DNA from: Metaphire vulgaris
Lineage: Eukaryota > Annelida > Clitellata > Crassiclitellata > Megascolecidae
Direction: 5' to 3'
DNA length: 64,000 nucleotides
Assembly: GCA_018105865.1 (NCBI GenBank)
Contig: CM030832.1
Span: 28,518,586 to 28,582,585, forward strand
Of this stretch, positions 39,318-50,160 are shown piece after piece. A model generated the notes under the pieces. The model saw nothing but the letters and a program-made list of their open reading frames with translations, ran no database searches and was not told the DNA's origin. Position 1 is the first letter of the stretch. Every line of letters starts with the position of its first letter. The translations under genes and the position numbers were made by a program.

Positions 39318-39354
<37 letters not shown>
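39318..39354. repeat. (TA)n microsatellite
   Basis: A TA tract of about 18 units. A second one of about 20 units lies at 39542-39581. Confidence 0.95.
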
Positions 39355-39357
<3 letters not shown>

Positions 39358-39539
39358 GGGGACAAAAGGGAAGGAAGCTTTCTGTTTCAGCGTTTGTCCA
39401 TGGCCATACAACGCTTCAATGCAATATCGTTTCGAGGAACTTTTTCGTGGCCGACCTCGAAGGACCTGACGAGAGTTAACACACTAACTTTTGTCTTCGG
39501 GCAATTTTTTATTTTTTTATTTCTTCTCATAAGACCTTC

Positions 39540-39583
<44 letters not shown>

Positions 39584-39734
39584 GATATGTGAAAAAGGAC
39601 AACTAACAATTTATGGAATGAGTGTATTGCCGACATGTGGCAAATATAAGAAGTGTTTGATTCTTAAGATAAGGTTCATCGCTCATCTCTCGATCGACTT
39701 TGTAGTCATTTGAAAGAGAATAGATTTTTGAAAG

Positions 39735-39955
39735 ACTGAATTTTGTGTCGCATCAGATGGCTTACCATTTTTGTGGCATTTTAGAATAAACTTGAGACAT
39801 AATAGGCCTAATATTATTTATTGACCATTTTACAACGATTTGGCGCAGTGAATATGGAAGCACAAGAAAATGTGGTTTTAATTCCTTTCATCACTTTGCT
39901 GAATTTTTGCATATATCGATATAAGCCTACTGTAAGAATAGCTAGACCTTCCATA
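39735..39955. repeat. Diverged dispersed repeat, partner at 45845-46050
   Basis: TTGTGGCATTTTAGAATAAA, TTCCTTTCATCACTTTGCTG and GCATATATCGATA appear in the same order, diverged, at 45885-46030. Family unknown. Confidence 0.5.
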
Positions 39956-39959
39956 GGCT

Positions 39960-40110
39960 CAGTGGCGGTTCCACGTGAGGGATGAGTGAGGATGCATCCA
40001 TCCACCGGACTTTTTTGCTCGCCATAAGCGTAAACTTCTATTAGGCCTCTAGGTTTGAACTTTGATCCCCCTCTCTTCTTTTTAACGGGCTACCATAGGC
40101 AAGGTGGAAA
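39960..40110 (+). mobile_element. 5' part of a CAGTGGCGGTTCCA-family MITE
   Basis: CAGTGGCGGTTCCACGTGAG, GGATGCATCC and ACCGGACTTTTTTGCTCG match the family; the 3' end is missing. Confidence 0.6.
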
Positions 40111-40378
40111 GTATATTGATTTGGACTAACCACTTTTTAAATCCAAGTTTACTCCAGACCTCTCGCATTTCAATCTAAATACGACAAAATCATGAAAACT
40201 GCACCGGACAAAATTTGCGAAGATTCAGAGAGATCGTATTAATTAACACAGAGGGAGTCCCGGTCTAGTTACGTTTGAAATCCGTCGTCGCATTTGAAGA
40301 AAATCGCGTGAATTTTCGTTTGAACAAACCAGTCAACGTCCCCCATCTTACTTACTTTTAACGACGACCATCATGCTA

Positions 40379-40496
40379 CAGTAGAACTTCGTTATAACGG
40401 GCTCGGTTATAACGAATCCTCAGTTATAACGTACCGCAATGTAGTGCGTGATTAATCTTACAGATCCGCTGAGTACGTTATAATGAAGTTCTACTG
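40379..40496. mobile_element. Tc1/mariner-pogo-like MITE, shorter copy
   Basis: It starts CAGTAGAACTTCGTTATAAC and ends TTATAATGAAGTTCTACTG, with TA on both sides. The centre of the 30970 copy is absent. Confidence 0.82.
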
Positions 40497-40869
40497 TACT
40501 TCTGTTCGCAGAATAATTGGTCTGCCTGCAGTCGACCGGACCCTATCTGCCCGTTCTCCGGTAATTGCCTTAATTTGGTTCTCGGTTTCTCGCCTGCTAC
40601 TGTTTACAGTTCTTTGTGTCCACGAAATTTGTCGAGAACCCTGGTACGAAAGATCCGAAAACTGGCGTCTTTGAATTTTTCTCAATGCAACATCAGCGTG
40701 TCTTCTTCTTCCCGACTTCAGGTCCTTTATCCGCGGATTGAAACGCTCAACCGCGCACCTGCGCCAAGTAAACAGTTGTCGAGACGCTGACAAGAGAGAC
40801 AGCATGAGGTGGTAATCAAAGCCTTCGTGGGACAATTGATAAAGTACTAGAATATCTCAGTGTTCCAGT

Positions 40870-41093
40870 GAGAGAGTGTGTGTGTGTGAGAGTGAGAGAG
40901 AGAGAGAGTCGGACAGACAGACAGAAAGAAACAGGGAGAGATACAGATACAGAGAGATACAGGGAGAGAGATAGGAAGAGAAAGAAAGCAGAGACAGACA
41001 GAGAAACAGAGATACATACCCGAGACAGAAGACAGACAGACAGAGACACACAAATACGGACAGAGACAGGCAGAGATAGACATAAAGAGAGCC

Positions 41094-41158
<65 letters not shown>

Positions 41159-41160
41159 TC
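40870..41160. repeat. GA/CAGA-rich purine array
   Basis: An irregular array of GA, CAGA and GATA units. Ser/Leu-rich or Arg/Glu-rich open frames here are artefacts. Confidence 0.92.
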
Positions 41161-41481
41161 CTAGACAGACACACAGTTACATACAGAGATCGAGAAGAGA
41201 GGAAGCGAGTGGGGGAAGAATGATAAAGTACAATTGACATCATTCCACCAAAGGGCACAAAAATAGTTCGGCGTTCTCTTTTTATGAATTAGGTCTAATA
41301 GGTTAATATTTACGACCTTTGGAGTGAGAATGTCGACTCCTGTCGAAAGAGAAAGGCGAGTATAGAATCAATTATGCGCTTTTAGCAGATTTAGTAGACG
41401 GCATTAAACGGTCAGGTTATTCGTTGCGTCGGAAAGAGAGAACAACCAGGAGCGATTATTAGCACTTCGGGTCTCGGGAGT

Positions 41482-41485
<4 letters not shown>

Positions 41486-41561
<76 letters not shown>
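41486..41561. repeat. (TA)n-(GA)n compound microsatellite
   Basis: TA units (41486-41523) pass into GA units (41524-41561). Confidence 0.96.
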
Positions 41562-41563
<2 letters not shown>

Positions 41564-41794
41564 GCGTACTCTGCCTTGACTATACGGTGTGTATTATACA
41601 GTGGTAAAGTCCGTTAATTCATGATAAACAGCGGACGTGATAAAGGCACAAGACGAAGGTATATATAGTGTTGCAGGTTTTTAATTAAGCTGTGTAGCTC
41701 CTCGTCTGATGGATTCAATGCTATCAATTTTTTATCAGCTGCTACCAGCCAACTAACTGCCTTTGGGCGAACCTGATAATTTCCCTGTGTGTAT

Positions 41795-41942
41795 ATATAT
41801 ATACATACTTATATATACATATATATGTATATGTATGTATATATATGCAGAAGTGCATATATGTCTCCGGACATTTTTCCTTTTCCTGCGTAAAACTTTC
41901 GGGATATATATAATTATGTATATTATATACCACAGCTATATA

Positions 41943-42005
<63 letters not shown>
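41795..42005. repeat. TA-rich region with (TA)n arrays
   Basis: Interrupted TA/TG tract (41795-41848) and a pure TA tract (41945-42005) of about 30 units. Confidence 0.94.
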
Positions 42006-42007
<2 letters not shown>

Positions 42008-42539
42008 CCTAGTGTGAATACAGTATGGACTAATAAAACTGGTACCGCCCTGTTTCATTGTAAAAGCGCTCACAATCCCTGGGTCAAAATGCATGAAATC
42101 TGGTGCACTTCTGCGGTATTATATTCTGAATGCTGCCATGCTTTACGTCTTTCTTTTGAATGTCCAAATTGTGTGTGCGTGCGTGGGTGGGTGGGTGGGT
42201 GTGCTGTGTAAAAGGGCGTTTTCTCTGTATAGGCCTATACCTGCTCCGAAAGCAACGAAACGAGTTTTAATTAAGGCAGAAATCGTCGTTCGTTGCATGC
42301 TGGTTGTAGTCGTGCCATCCCCCCCCCCGAGACGTCGGCAATAACGAGACGTGATGGAGAAAGTGCGGACGTCGTACTACCCGGGTGCGATCTGTCGCTG
42401 TCGGTCTTCCTTCTGCTGCGGACACACGACGACTCTGACTGTGTCAGTGACCGCTCGATCCAATGGAATCACTGACATAGGCCTTATATGCGATAAGACA
42501 TTGCACCTGCTTTCCGTGTATACCGTGTGCCGCCTCGCC

Positions 42540-42680
42540 CTTCAACTCTGTCTCTCTGTCACTCTGGCACTCTCGCTGTGTCTCTGTCTATGTCTCTGCC
42601 TGTCTGTCTGTCTGTCTCTTTCTCTCTACATATACACATACATATACAAACATGTATATATATATATATATATATATGTC
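42540..42680. repeat. TCTG-rich tract followed by (TA)n
   Basis: TCTG/TCTC units (42545-42627) lead into an ACATA/TA tract ending near 42677. Confidence 0.9.
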
Positions 42681-43077
42681 ATGAGAGTGAACATGTGAAT
42701 CAGAGAATTGTCATTAGACATATGTGTAAACGGAGGATTTTGTCACAGAGCAGGTTGACTAATCTACTAGCCTGTACTAGGGGCTGCATAGCGGGCGTAG
42801 CCAGGGAAGCGGTTTATGTGGCCGCAGCTGTGCCCAAGTCGCTTTGAAAAGCACGACAGAAAGAAAGAACACGCCCTCCAATGTTGTAGAGTAAAATACT
42901 TGTTCTTGACCGTTTACGTATTTCCAGAAACTCGTAAGAATGTTTTATTTTCTTGGCTTGCAAACAAAGTCGTCAAACTTTTGCTCACATTTTCCACTCT
43001 GAGAAGATCAATTGCTTCGCCCGCCTTAGGGCAAGATAACATTCAGTTGAGTTTTTAAGAATAAGCAGCTTCTGTGG
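42681..43077. other. No gene recognised
   Basis: I see no domain, exon or repeat that I can support in this stretch. Confidence 0.4.
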
Positions 43078-43262
43078 CAGTGGCGTAGCCAAGAATCCGG
43101 AATAGAGAGACACGTCGACATCTTTGGATCTAAGAGACAAAAACGTCGTCCTGTGAAGAGGTTTAAACTTTCTTGTATTCTCCTCAATCTCAAACACTGC
43201 TCCCCCAACTACTCTACAGTTCTGCGCCAATCCTATGACAGCCCCCGGGGGCTGCGCCAATA
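43078..43262 (+). mobile_element. Partial MITE with CAGTGGCGTAGCCA terminus
   Basis: The 5' end CAGTGGCGTAGCCAAGAATC and a CACGTCGACATCTTTGGAT block are visible; a GCGCCAATCCTATGA-like block further on suggests the element continues, but the 3' end is unclear. Confidence 0.45.
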
Positions 43263-43264
43263 TA

Positions 43265-43335
43265 CTATGGTACGACCCTCGAGGCACTATATGAATTCAC
43301 GAGATCTTACTTATACACTTACTTTATTAACGACG
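43265..43335 (+). mobile_element. LINE/SINE 3' tail with ACTT units
   Basis: GAGGCACTATATGAATTCAC and GAGATCTTACTTATACACTT belong to the same tail family as 14790-14830. Confidence 0.55.
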
Positions 43336-43394
43336 CCCCCGAAGTATCTAATTTCTTACTTATTGGATTCGACAGCGGAGGATGGCGATTCAAA

Positions 43395-43467
43395 CCAAGG
43401 CGCGACCATCGGCTGATGTCAAAGACATTATTAAAATGGCGCTATAGAAGTTAGACGGTGATGAATA
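43395..43467 (+). mobile_element. LINE 3'-tail relic (CATCGGCTGATG type)
   Basis: CGACCATCGGCTGATGTC, then ATGGCGCTATAGAAGTTAGA, the sense copy of the tails at 12262 and 18842. Confidence 0.6.
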
Positions 43468-44029
43468 TGTACTTAATACTACTTAGGTACTTATGTACTT
43501 AATACTGGTCGACGACGCTGAATTTCAAAACATCTCTACAATCACTTTTAGCGCTTCTTTAAAAGTCGATTCTGCGCCCGGTTCCAAAATCTAAATATCA
43601 CTTCTCCAAACTGGCGTGATATGCACTGTTAGGCAGGGATTCCTCTCCTAAATCTTGCCCGAGTAAGCAACCCCCCCTCCCCCGGTCCCGCTGGAGACTT
43701 GGCCCCATATAGACCCAGCAGGAGCTTATTTAAGCGTCTATCTCAATTCTGACAGACCGTGCGTTGATGTCTTACTGTGGTTCTTAAAACAGAAGGACTT
43801 GCCACATGCTTAACTATGGCTATGAATCTCTTGACTTACTGTCTGCTGAGTGTAGCGCCTTGAAATAAGTATACGCTCATTCGTTCTATTATAATAGATG
43901 GCACCCCCGTGAATCAAAGGCATAATGCATAATACGGCACACAACTTAAATTCATCATACGTAGACACGCGTTACCATTGGGTTATAGAAGAAAACTGGA
44001 TCGTAATATATGGCATCTAAAAATAGGAC
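43468..44029. other. No gene recognised
   Basis: A small ACTTAATACT repeat lies at 43470-43506. Nothing else is supported. Confidence 0.4.
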
Positions 44030-44378
44030 CAGGGGCGGTTCCACGTTGGGGATGACTGGCCCACAAAAATGCGTCTTCATTGGAAGATGATCGTCTAAAC
44101 GGATTAGCCTTGATGTATGTCCACAAAGATATGGACATATCCATAGACAATTTCATCGACAAATTCGCTTCCAGCAATAGAAAACTCAATTTTGCACTAT
44201 GACTTTGTACAACCAGACTAAAATGGCTTTTATTCGTTGTCAATACTGAACATTATATTTTCTGAATCAAATCTACAGATTTCTTCTAAACCGTTTACAT
44301 ATAATTTTTTTGACAATTGGCGGGATCTTCATAGAAATTCATTGCACCCCCCACCAAGAGTTCGTGGAACCGCCACTG
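44030..44378. mobile_element. MITE, CAGTGGCGGTTCCA family, diverged middle
   Basis: It starts CAGGGGCGGTTCCACGTTGG and ends TTCGTGGAACCGCCACTG. No target duplication is visible. Confidence 0.75.
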
Positions 44379-44456
44379 CTGACAGAATCAGTCAGACCTA
44401 TTTGCGGAGATTACCTTTGTGCGTTCAATAAGTAGAAACTCGAAGTTGATGCTCAA

Positions 44457-44702
44457 CACTGGCGTGGCCACGGGAGAATATGGGGACGGGCTCCCCCACC
44501 CATTCTGGCTGGGAACAGTCGTGGGATTTGCGCAAAACCGTTTAGATAGGGGTGGGAGGGTGGCTTGGTAGGATGATTTAAACAGAATCAATATAAGCCT
44601 ATAGAGACATGAGTGTGCCAAAACTCCTTGACGACGCTTTTGCTTGTCGACTTTTTAGACTCGAAAATGGTCAAGTGCCCCCACCGCCCTATTCCGCCAC
44701 TG
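44457..44702. mobile_element. MITE, CATTGGCGTAGCCA family, complete copy
   Basis: It starts CACTGGCGTGGCCACGGGAG and ends CCCTATTCCGCCACTG. Flanks ATGCTCAA and ATGCACAG agree at 6 of 8 positions. It lies 78 bp after the previous MITE. Confidence 0.7.
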
Positions 44703-45844
44703 ATGCACAGAGCAAAGTGGCCTTCCAGTCACCAGGTTCAGTGTTAATTTTAGGCCTTCTCTGGGGGGGGAATTCCCCCCCAAGTTTTAAAATCCCTCCT
44801 TCCACAAATTTTTATATGTTGGCTGGGGATGGAAATTTCCCCTCCAAAAGTGTGGAGACTCAGACCTTGTCCCCCCAAACATTTCAAAATCCCCCCGATG
44901 TCAAGGTGGCTAGAATAAACACTGCACCAGGTTGCTTAATTAACAAGCGTCGAAGATGAGACGAATGAATGCTGTGCAAATGGATAAGTGATACCTCCAA
45001 TACCTTCAGATCCGATCTGCAAGTCTGATTCAGACAGGCCACTCTCTCCACTCCACGTAAGATTGCTATCTCTAAGCAAGATATTGTTTTGCTTATACGT
45101 TTTCTTGTATCTTCAACTATAGTCCTGTCACCTCAGATCCTCTTCCCTTCAACCAAATTTTGAATCCATCTGAGAATGGCGTTTTTGATGTTTCTTATTA
45201 GCCTACGTTGGCAAAGAGTAGCGCATGACATGAAATTCTAAACAAATTAGCTCACTTCCCTGCACCTCAAGAAGGACGCATTTAAGAAGGTTCGTTCTCT
45301 GTAAATTGCAGACGACAGAAATGAAATTGTCTTCAATTTTGTGCGACAAAAACTGTAAAATTTATAACGGTTTAAGCCTGGCTTACAGCATTATCGCCTA
45401 TTTTCGTCTACGCTGGCCTCTATGAAGCATCGCAGGTAGTAGACTCCGTAGAGAATATGTCTATCTCTTTTCCCCAAATAGAAAGTTTAGCCCTGCTTAA
45501 AATCAATCGTATTTATATTTACACGAAGTACGACAGTTTATAGGATCTAGAACTATGGCACGCGATAGGCGCAGAGAGGTTCTTGCAATGTTGCGCAAAA
45601 TACCTACAAAAGCACTTTTAGAAGAACAACCCTTTCTCCCGAGGCCTCTGGTTTCATTTAAAACAGTTTGTATATACTTACAGACCACCCAATTTATTGT
45701 CGAAGGTTTCATACATTAGCTATAGAATTGGTAATAACGTGCAATATTTCAATCATAGAACAGTCTCATTAATGAAAAAATACAGTATTGTGATTGCAAT
45801 GTTTTAACAAGCCGTAAATTTCGTTTTGCTTAGAAATCCACGTT
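44703..45844. other. No gene recognised
   Basis: A G/C-run region (44760-44900) looks like another degraded MITE interior (GGGAATTCCCCCCCAAG). The rest is AT-rich with no supported exon. Confidence 0.4.
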
Positions 45845-46050
45845 TGTTCACAATTTTTTGAGCAGTACTGTAGCTCACCATTTTCATGGCATTTCGAACG
45901 CTCTAGAATAAAACTGGAGCAGAATATATTGACTATCCTAGTACGGTTTGATGCAATGAAGATGAAGACACAAGAAACTGTGGATATAATCCGTTTCATC
46001 ACTCTTCTGAATTTTAGCATATCGATAGCTTACTGTAGCAATAGTCCTTT
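45845..46050. repeat. Diverged dispersed repeat, partner at 39735-39955
   Basis: TCATGGCATTTCGAACG, TAGAATAAAACTGGAGCAG and CGTTTCATCACTCTTCTGAA match the partner with about one change in five. Confidence 0.5.
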
Positions 46051-46149
46051 GCAGGCCAATGTCAAACAGGGTATCCATTTTTGTAATATTTTTGTGGTCT
46101 GTAAAACCTGTCATACAAGAAACTAGCTATCTCAAGACGCCCTTTATCT

Positions 46150-46402
46150 TTAAAACCTAAAAACTTTATAAACCTAAAAACCCTAAAAACCAAAAAACCT
46201 AAAAACCTAAAACCCCTATAAACCTAAAAACCCTAAAAAAAAAAACTCTAAAAACCTAAAAACCCTTAAAACCTAAAAACCCTTAAAATCTAAAAACCTT
46301 TAAAACCTAAAACCCTAAAAACCAAAAACCCTAAAAACCTAAAAACCCAAAACCAGAAAACTCTAAAACCAAAAAAAAAAACTAAAAACCTAAAAACTCT
46401 CA
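46150..46402. repeat. Irregular CCTAAAAA / CCCTAAAAA array, telomere-like
   Basis: About 250 bp consist of CCTAAAAA, CCCTAAAAA, CCAAAAA and CCCTTAAAA units of varying length on the plus strand. The other strand reads TTTTTAGG. It is not the exact animal TTAGGG unit. Confidence 0.9.
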
Positions 46403-46754
46403 AGTTTGAAGACATTGATGGTTCACAAATTTTCTGTGTGAATATGTGTTTTGCAATCTGCATTTCTGCCTTAGCCAGTTGCGGATTTATGTTTAGTACG
46501 TCATCATACATGTTATCTGCATAATAATTAATATACGTTAAAAATTATGACGTCATTCAGATTGAATCATGTGATATTAAGGTCTATGGATTGAACATGG
46601 GATTGAATGCGTGACACTGTGCTTTTATATGTAAATAAGTAAGTAACAATAGAGGCTTGACAGACCTGGTGTTGATGGTAAAACAATGACTGTTTTGTTT
46701 TGATGGGATTAGTTGGGTAGCCTACCCTAGCCTTTAATAAAATCCGCCGATGAA

Positions 46755-46862
46755 ACCATGGCTCATTTTCCGACCCAATCCAACCCAGCCCACCATTAGT
46801 ATCGAAAGTCTGACCCAACCCAACCCAATCCAACCTAACCCAACCCAACTCGTGGTTTAACC
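46755..46862. repeat. Degenerate AACCC array
   Basis: Units ACCCA, AACCC and ATCCA repeat irregularly over about 100 bp. A TGGGTTGGGT-like reading occurs on the other strand. Confidence 0.75.
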
Positions 46863-47612
46863 TAGCCCATGGACATCTTTGTTCCGCCATTTCTTTCAAA
46901 GACCCCTGTTGCGCCGCTTGTAGAGCCATTAGAGATGATGAAAAGACCAAGGTCCTGTGAAATTTGATTAAAAAAATCGCCAGCCATTTGTCTGACAGAA
47001 AGAACGTCCTGATTAAATTTATTGTCCTATTGCGCCAGTCGCGTTAGCAAATGTTCTCAGATGCTAATTAAAGTTGCGGCTGTGGCGATGGTCGGACAAC
47101 ATGAAAGAATTCCAACGCTGGCAATTTTGATGCTCTGAGTTGTCTACTTAACGATGCGTGTACGCGGTTGATTGGTCTGCTTAGCCTCGGTCGGTCCCCA
47201 GACCACGATCGTCCAGCATCTAGACAGGGACACGTGATTTAGAACAAGCAAACAAAAATCAAACGATTCACATTTTTACAGTCTATGAATAGCAGGTATA
47301 ATCAGAAGATTCAATCGAAAGCCAGCGTGGCTTTGATAGCACGAGAACTTTTGAAGATGCTTTGAATAATATTGTTGGACCCCAGGTTGAAAGACGGCGA
47401 ATTTTCTATAGAATTTGTAATATACAAATTAAATATTCTGTCTGTCAATATATGCCCACATTGCTTTTATCTTTACAGCCTTGTTTCTCTAACAATGAGT
47501 CAAACATGGTTGAAAACTTTATAATTCAAATTTGATGACATGAGATAAGAATTGGCGGCAGAGACTAAATGCTAGTAAAGAAACTGAGGTTCAAAGTAAT
47601 TAGTGCCATCAA
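46863..47612. other. No gene recognised
   Basis: AT-rich, no supported feature. Confidence 0.4.
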
Positions 47613-47920
47613 CAGTGGCGGTTCCAGGATTTCTTGGTTGAGGCAGAAATGAATTCATAGGAAGTTGGTGGAGGATGAAAAGAGAAGGGAACGTAATCAA
47701 TAAACTTTGCCGATAAAGGATGGCAAAAGAAAAAATGTTCTCCTAATTTTATTACACTTTTACCGAAAAATAGCTTGACAAGCAAAAAAAGGTCATCCGC
47801 AGTTTTCCCCGTAGTTTTACTAGACTTTTACCCAAAAATAGGTTTCACAAGCGACAAAAAACCCGTAAGTCCGGGGAGAGGGATGCATCCCCACTCATCC
47901 CCCACGTGGAACCGCCACTG
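47613..47920. mobile_element. hAT-like MITE, CAGTGGCGGTTCCA family, perfect duplication
   Basis: It starts CAGTGGCGGTTCCAGGATTT and ends CCCACGTGGAACCGCCACTG. GCCATCAA at 47605-47612 and 47921-47928 is a perfect 8-bp duplication. It carries GACAAGCAAAAAAAGGTCAT. This is the best reference copy of the family. Confidence 0.94.
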
Positions 47921-48054
47921 GCCATCAATTGCGACACACCAACAAAAATAAGTGCAACATAACAACGACAATGTTGCTGTCGACCGAGTCATTTTCATAA
48001 TTATCGACGAAAGGCTTGATGCCATGCGATGCCAAAGAGACGTCATTACTCAAT

Positions 48055-48175
48055 AAAGTAGAACCTCGTAAATTTGTCTAGCGCTTTTTTGGGGAGGGGA
48101 AGGTAGTACCTAAGTAGCTGCTTAGCTCTTAGGCGCTTAATCTAAATTTGAAATAGCTACAGAAAAAGGTCAGAC
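48055..48175 (-). mobile_element. LINE/SINE 3'-tail relic
   Basis: CTCGTAAATTTGTCTAGCGC, GTAGCTGCTTAGCTCTTAGG and GCGCTTAATCTAAATTTGAA match the inverted tail family at 60000-60090. Confidence 0.55.
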
Positions 48176-48514
48176 TACTACTCTACGATGGCATGTAGGT
48201 CGATGATAATTGTGTTTAGGTTGGTTTCTGCAGTCCGGCATTTTGTGTTTTATCGACGCTGAGTTTGGAGATTCGCTTCTTTGCGTGTGTTGCGTGTTTT
48301 TTATGTTTGGTCTTCTTCTTTTTTTCTTTTTTTCTTCTTCTTCTTCTGACCTTTGTTTCGAATGTCACTCGTCTGTTTTAGGTTTCGTGTTCTGTCTTCT
48401 GCTCCTAACGAAGCTACCTCATCGATTCTGCGACGTTTCCAATAAGAGCCCTCTGTCTCTGCCATTGCTAATCTCTCAGTCTCTCCCTTCTTTCTCTCTG
48501 ACTGATTAACTCGT

Positions 48515-48519
48515 GTCAT

Positions 48520-48552
<33 letters not shown>

Positions 48553-48560
48553 TTCTCTCT
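48515..48560. repeat. (TGTC)n microsatellite
   Basis: About eight TGTC units between pyrimidine-rich stretches. Confidence 0.85.
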
Positions 48561-48632
48561 CTTTCACACACTGGCTGTCATAGGTCTGCTGTTGACAGTG
48601 CACTGGGAGATTGCCAGAATGACGTTTATATG

Positions 48633-48919
48633 CAGTGTTTTATCCATACCTGTAGTATGTAAAGCCCTGTAACAATGCAGGTATTGTAAAGCGCTCTTGT
48701 CTTTGGTCAGTCTGCCATGTTTATTGCGCTATATAAATTGTCCCGCTAAAAATAATAGGCCTGTTAGGGGGAGATCCCCCAAATCCTCCATAAAATCTTC
48801 CCCCAAACAAAAAATCCCAGCACTGACACAAATTTGTGCATTGAACTGCATGGCTCTTTCCTTCCAAACAAGTTCAATTTTCCTCCCCCGCAAAGGCCTG
48901 GAGTCTGGATAAAACACTG
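48633..48919. mobile_element. hAT-like MITE, CAGTGTTTTATCC family, with nested LINE tail
   Basis: It starts CAGTGTTTTATCC and ends GGATAAAACACTG. Flanks TTTATATG and TCTATATG are an 8-bp duplication with one mismatch. Compared with 2538-2690 it has an extra 105 bp (about 48655-48758) that read as a LINE 3' tail: TATTGTAAAGCGCTCTTGTC then GCGCTATATAAATTGTC and AATAATA. Confidence 0.82.
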
Positions 48920-49094
48920 TCTATATGGAAAGCGGTGATACTGTATTCCTAACCGAGTCGAGAACACAAGACACGCACTGATTATATTATTAAATAAATA
49001 AATAAATAAATAAATAAACAATAAATGTACAGTAAAAGGCATGAATTAATATTTAACTCTATTAGTGACTTTGAAGAATATTGAAATACAAACA

Positions 49095-49665
49095 TGGCCT
49101 CCGAGAGCGGGGGGCAGGGGGGGCAAGTGCACAGGGGCCCGGCGGTCTTGAGGGGGCCCGGGCCGATGATGAATATGCATAATTAAATAATAACAATAAA
49201 AGGGGGCCTGACCTGAGGACATAAAAGGAACAGTGTGAACAGGGGCGTCATTTGGGGAGGGGCAGGCGGGCCCCAATGAAAATGAAGAAATAATGCATTA
49301 AGTAAATAAATAAATGTGAAATGTGCAAAAAAAACGCCAAAATTTGCCCAAAAATGTCAAAAGTTTCAAATTTGCCAAAATTGGTCCAAAAATTGCCCAA
49401 AGTTTGCACTATAATTGCCCAAAATTTGCTGAAATTTGGCTTGATTATCTCTCCCCAAGAAAAGTGTGAAATGACGCTCACCTCAAAAGAGCGACAATAA
49501 AAGAGGTCATCACTAGTTTTGAGGTTGCAACATGACATCGTGTCGCTTAATTTTGGCCCAATGATAAGCAAAAAAGGGTCGTCAGCAATTTTTAAAATTT
49601 TTTCGGGGCCCGCCGGCCATTCTGCACAGGGGCCCGGAATTTCTCTCGGCGGGCCTGAATACAAA
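49095..49665. mobile_element. Probable GC-rich transposon with a nested CAGGGGCGTCATTT element
   Basis: GGGGCCCGG-rich blocks at both ends (49130-49165 and 49610-49655) suggest one element. Inside, CAGGGGCGTCATTTGGGGA (49241) and the inverted CTCCCCAAG ... AAATGACGCTC (about 49450-49480) look like the ends of another. Boundaries are not exact. Confidence 0.4.
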
Positions 49666-49934
49666 GACGTCACCACTATTAAATTTTCAAAATCTTGATT
49701 CGCGGATGTATGGTCACCTCTTGAGCCTACAGTTTTGTGGACGTGCAGTAGAGGGCCTATACAAAATTAAAATGATTTTAGCGCTCTAATAGGCTATTAA
49801 TTGCTTTCGATTATTTATTTTGAGTGGTTGGATAAAACCTGTCACTTAATTCAACGCTTCACAGTATTCGATAAGAATTGCGCTGCATTTGTTTGTCTAT
49901 TAAAGATAAAGGTATTCACATACTCGAACGCGTG

Positions 49935-50160
49935 TAGGGTCCGGCGCTGATCTCCGTGTACTAGGCAGGCAGCGACGCATGTGGCATACGCCATTAATCT
50001 AGAGCAGTTTTGCCATTGCTTTCTCTAGACTCGCGTTTTACTTTTACCTTCGCAGCTTAACGCTGCTACCAATTTATCGACGCCTAAGCGATGAATGGCT
50101 TGGTTGGCCTCTGGCACCACGGCTAGATCCCAGAAATGGTCACCCAACCAAGTACCAAGT
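49935..50160 (-). mobile_element. 5S rRNA-derived SINE, inverted copy
   Basis: GTCACCCAACCAAGTAC (50139-50155) is the inverted 5S box C. CTAGAGCAGTTT, TCGACGCCTAAGCGATGA and GGCTTGGTTGGCCTCTGG match the complement of 35660-35800. A small ACCAAGT tandem (50149-50170) marks the junction with the LINE that follows. Confidence 0.6.

Noticed and set aside
46150..46402. True chromosome-end telomere
   Set aside because: The units are irregular, the array is internal, and unique sequence lies on both sides.
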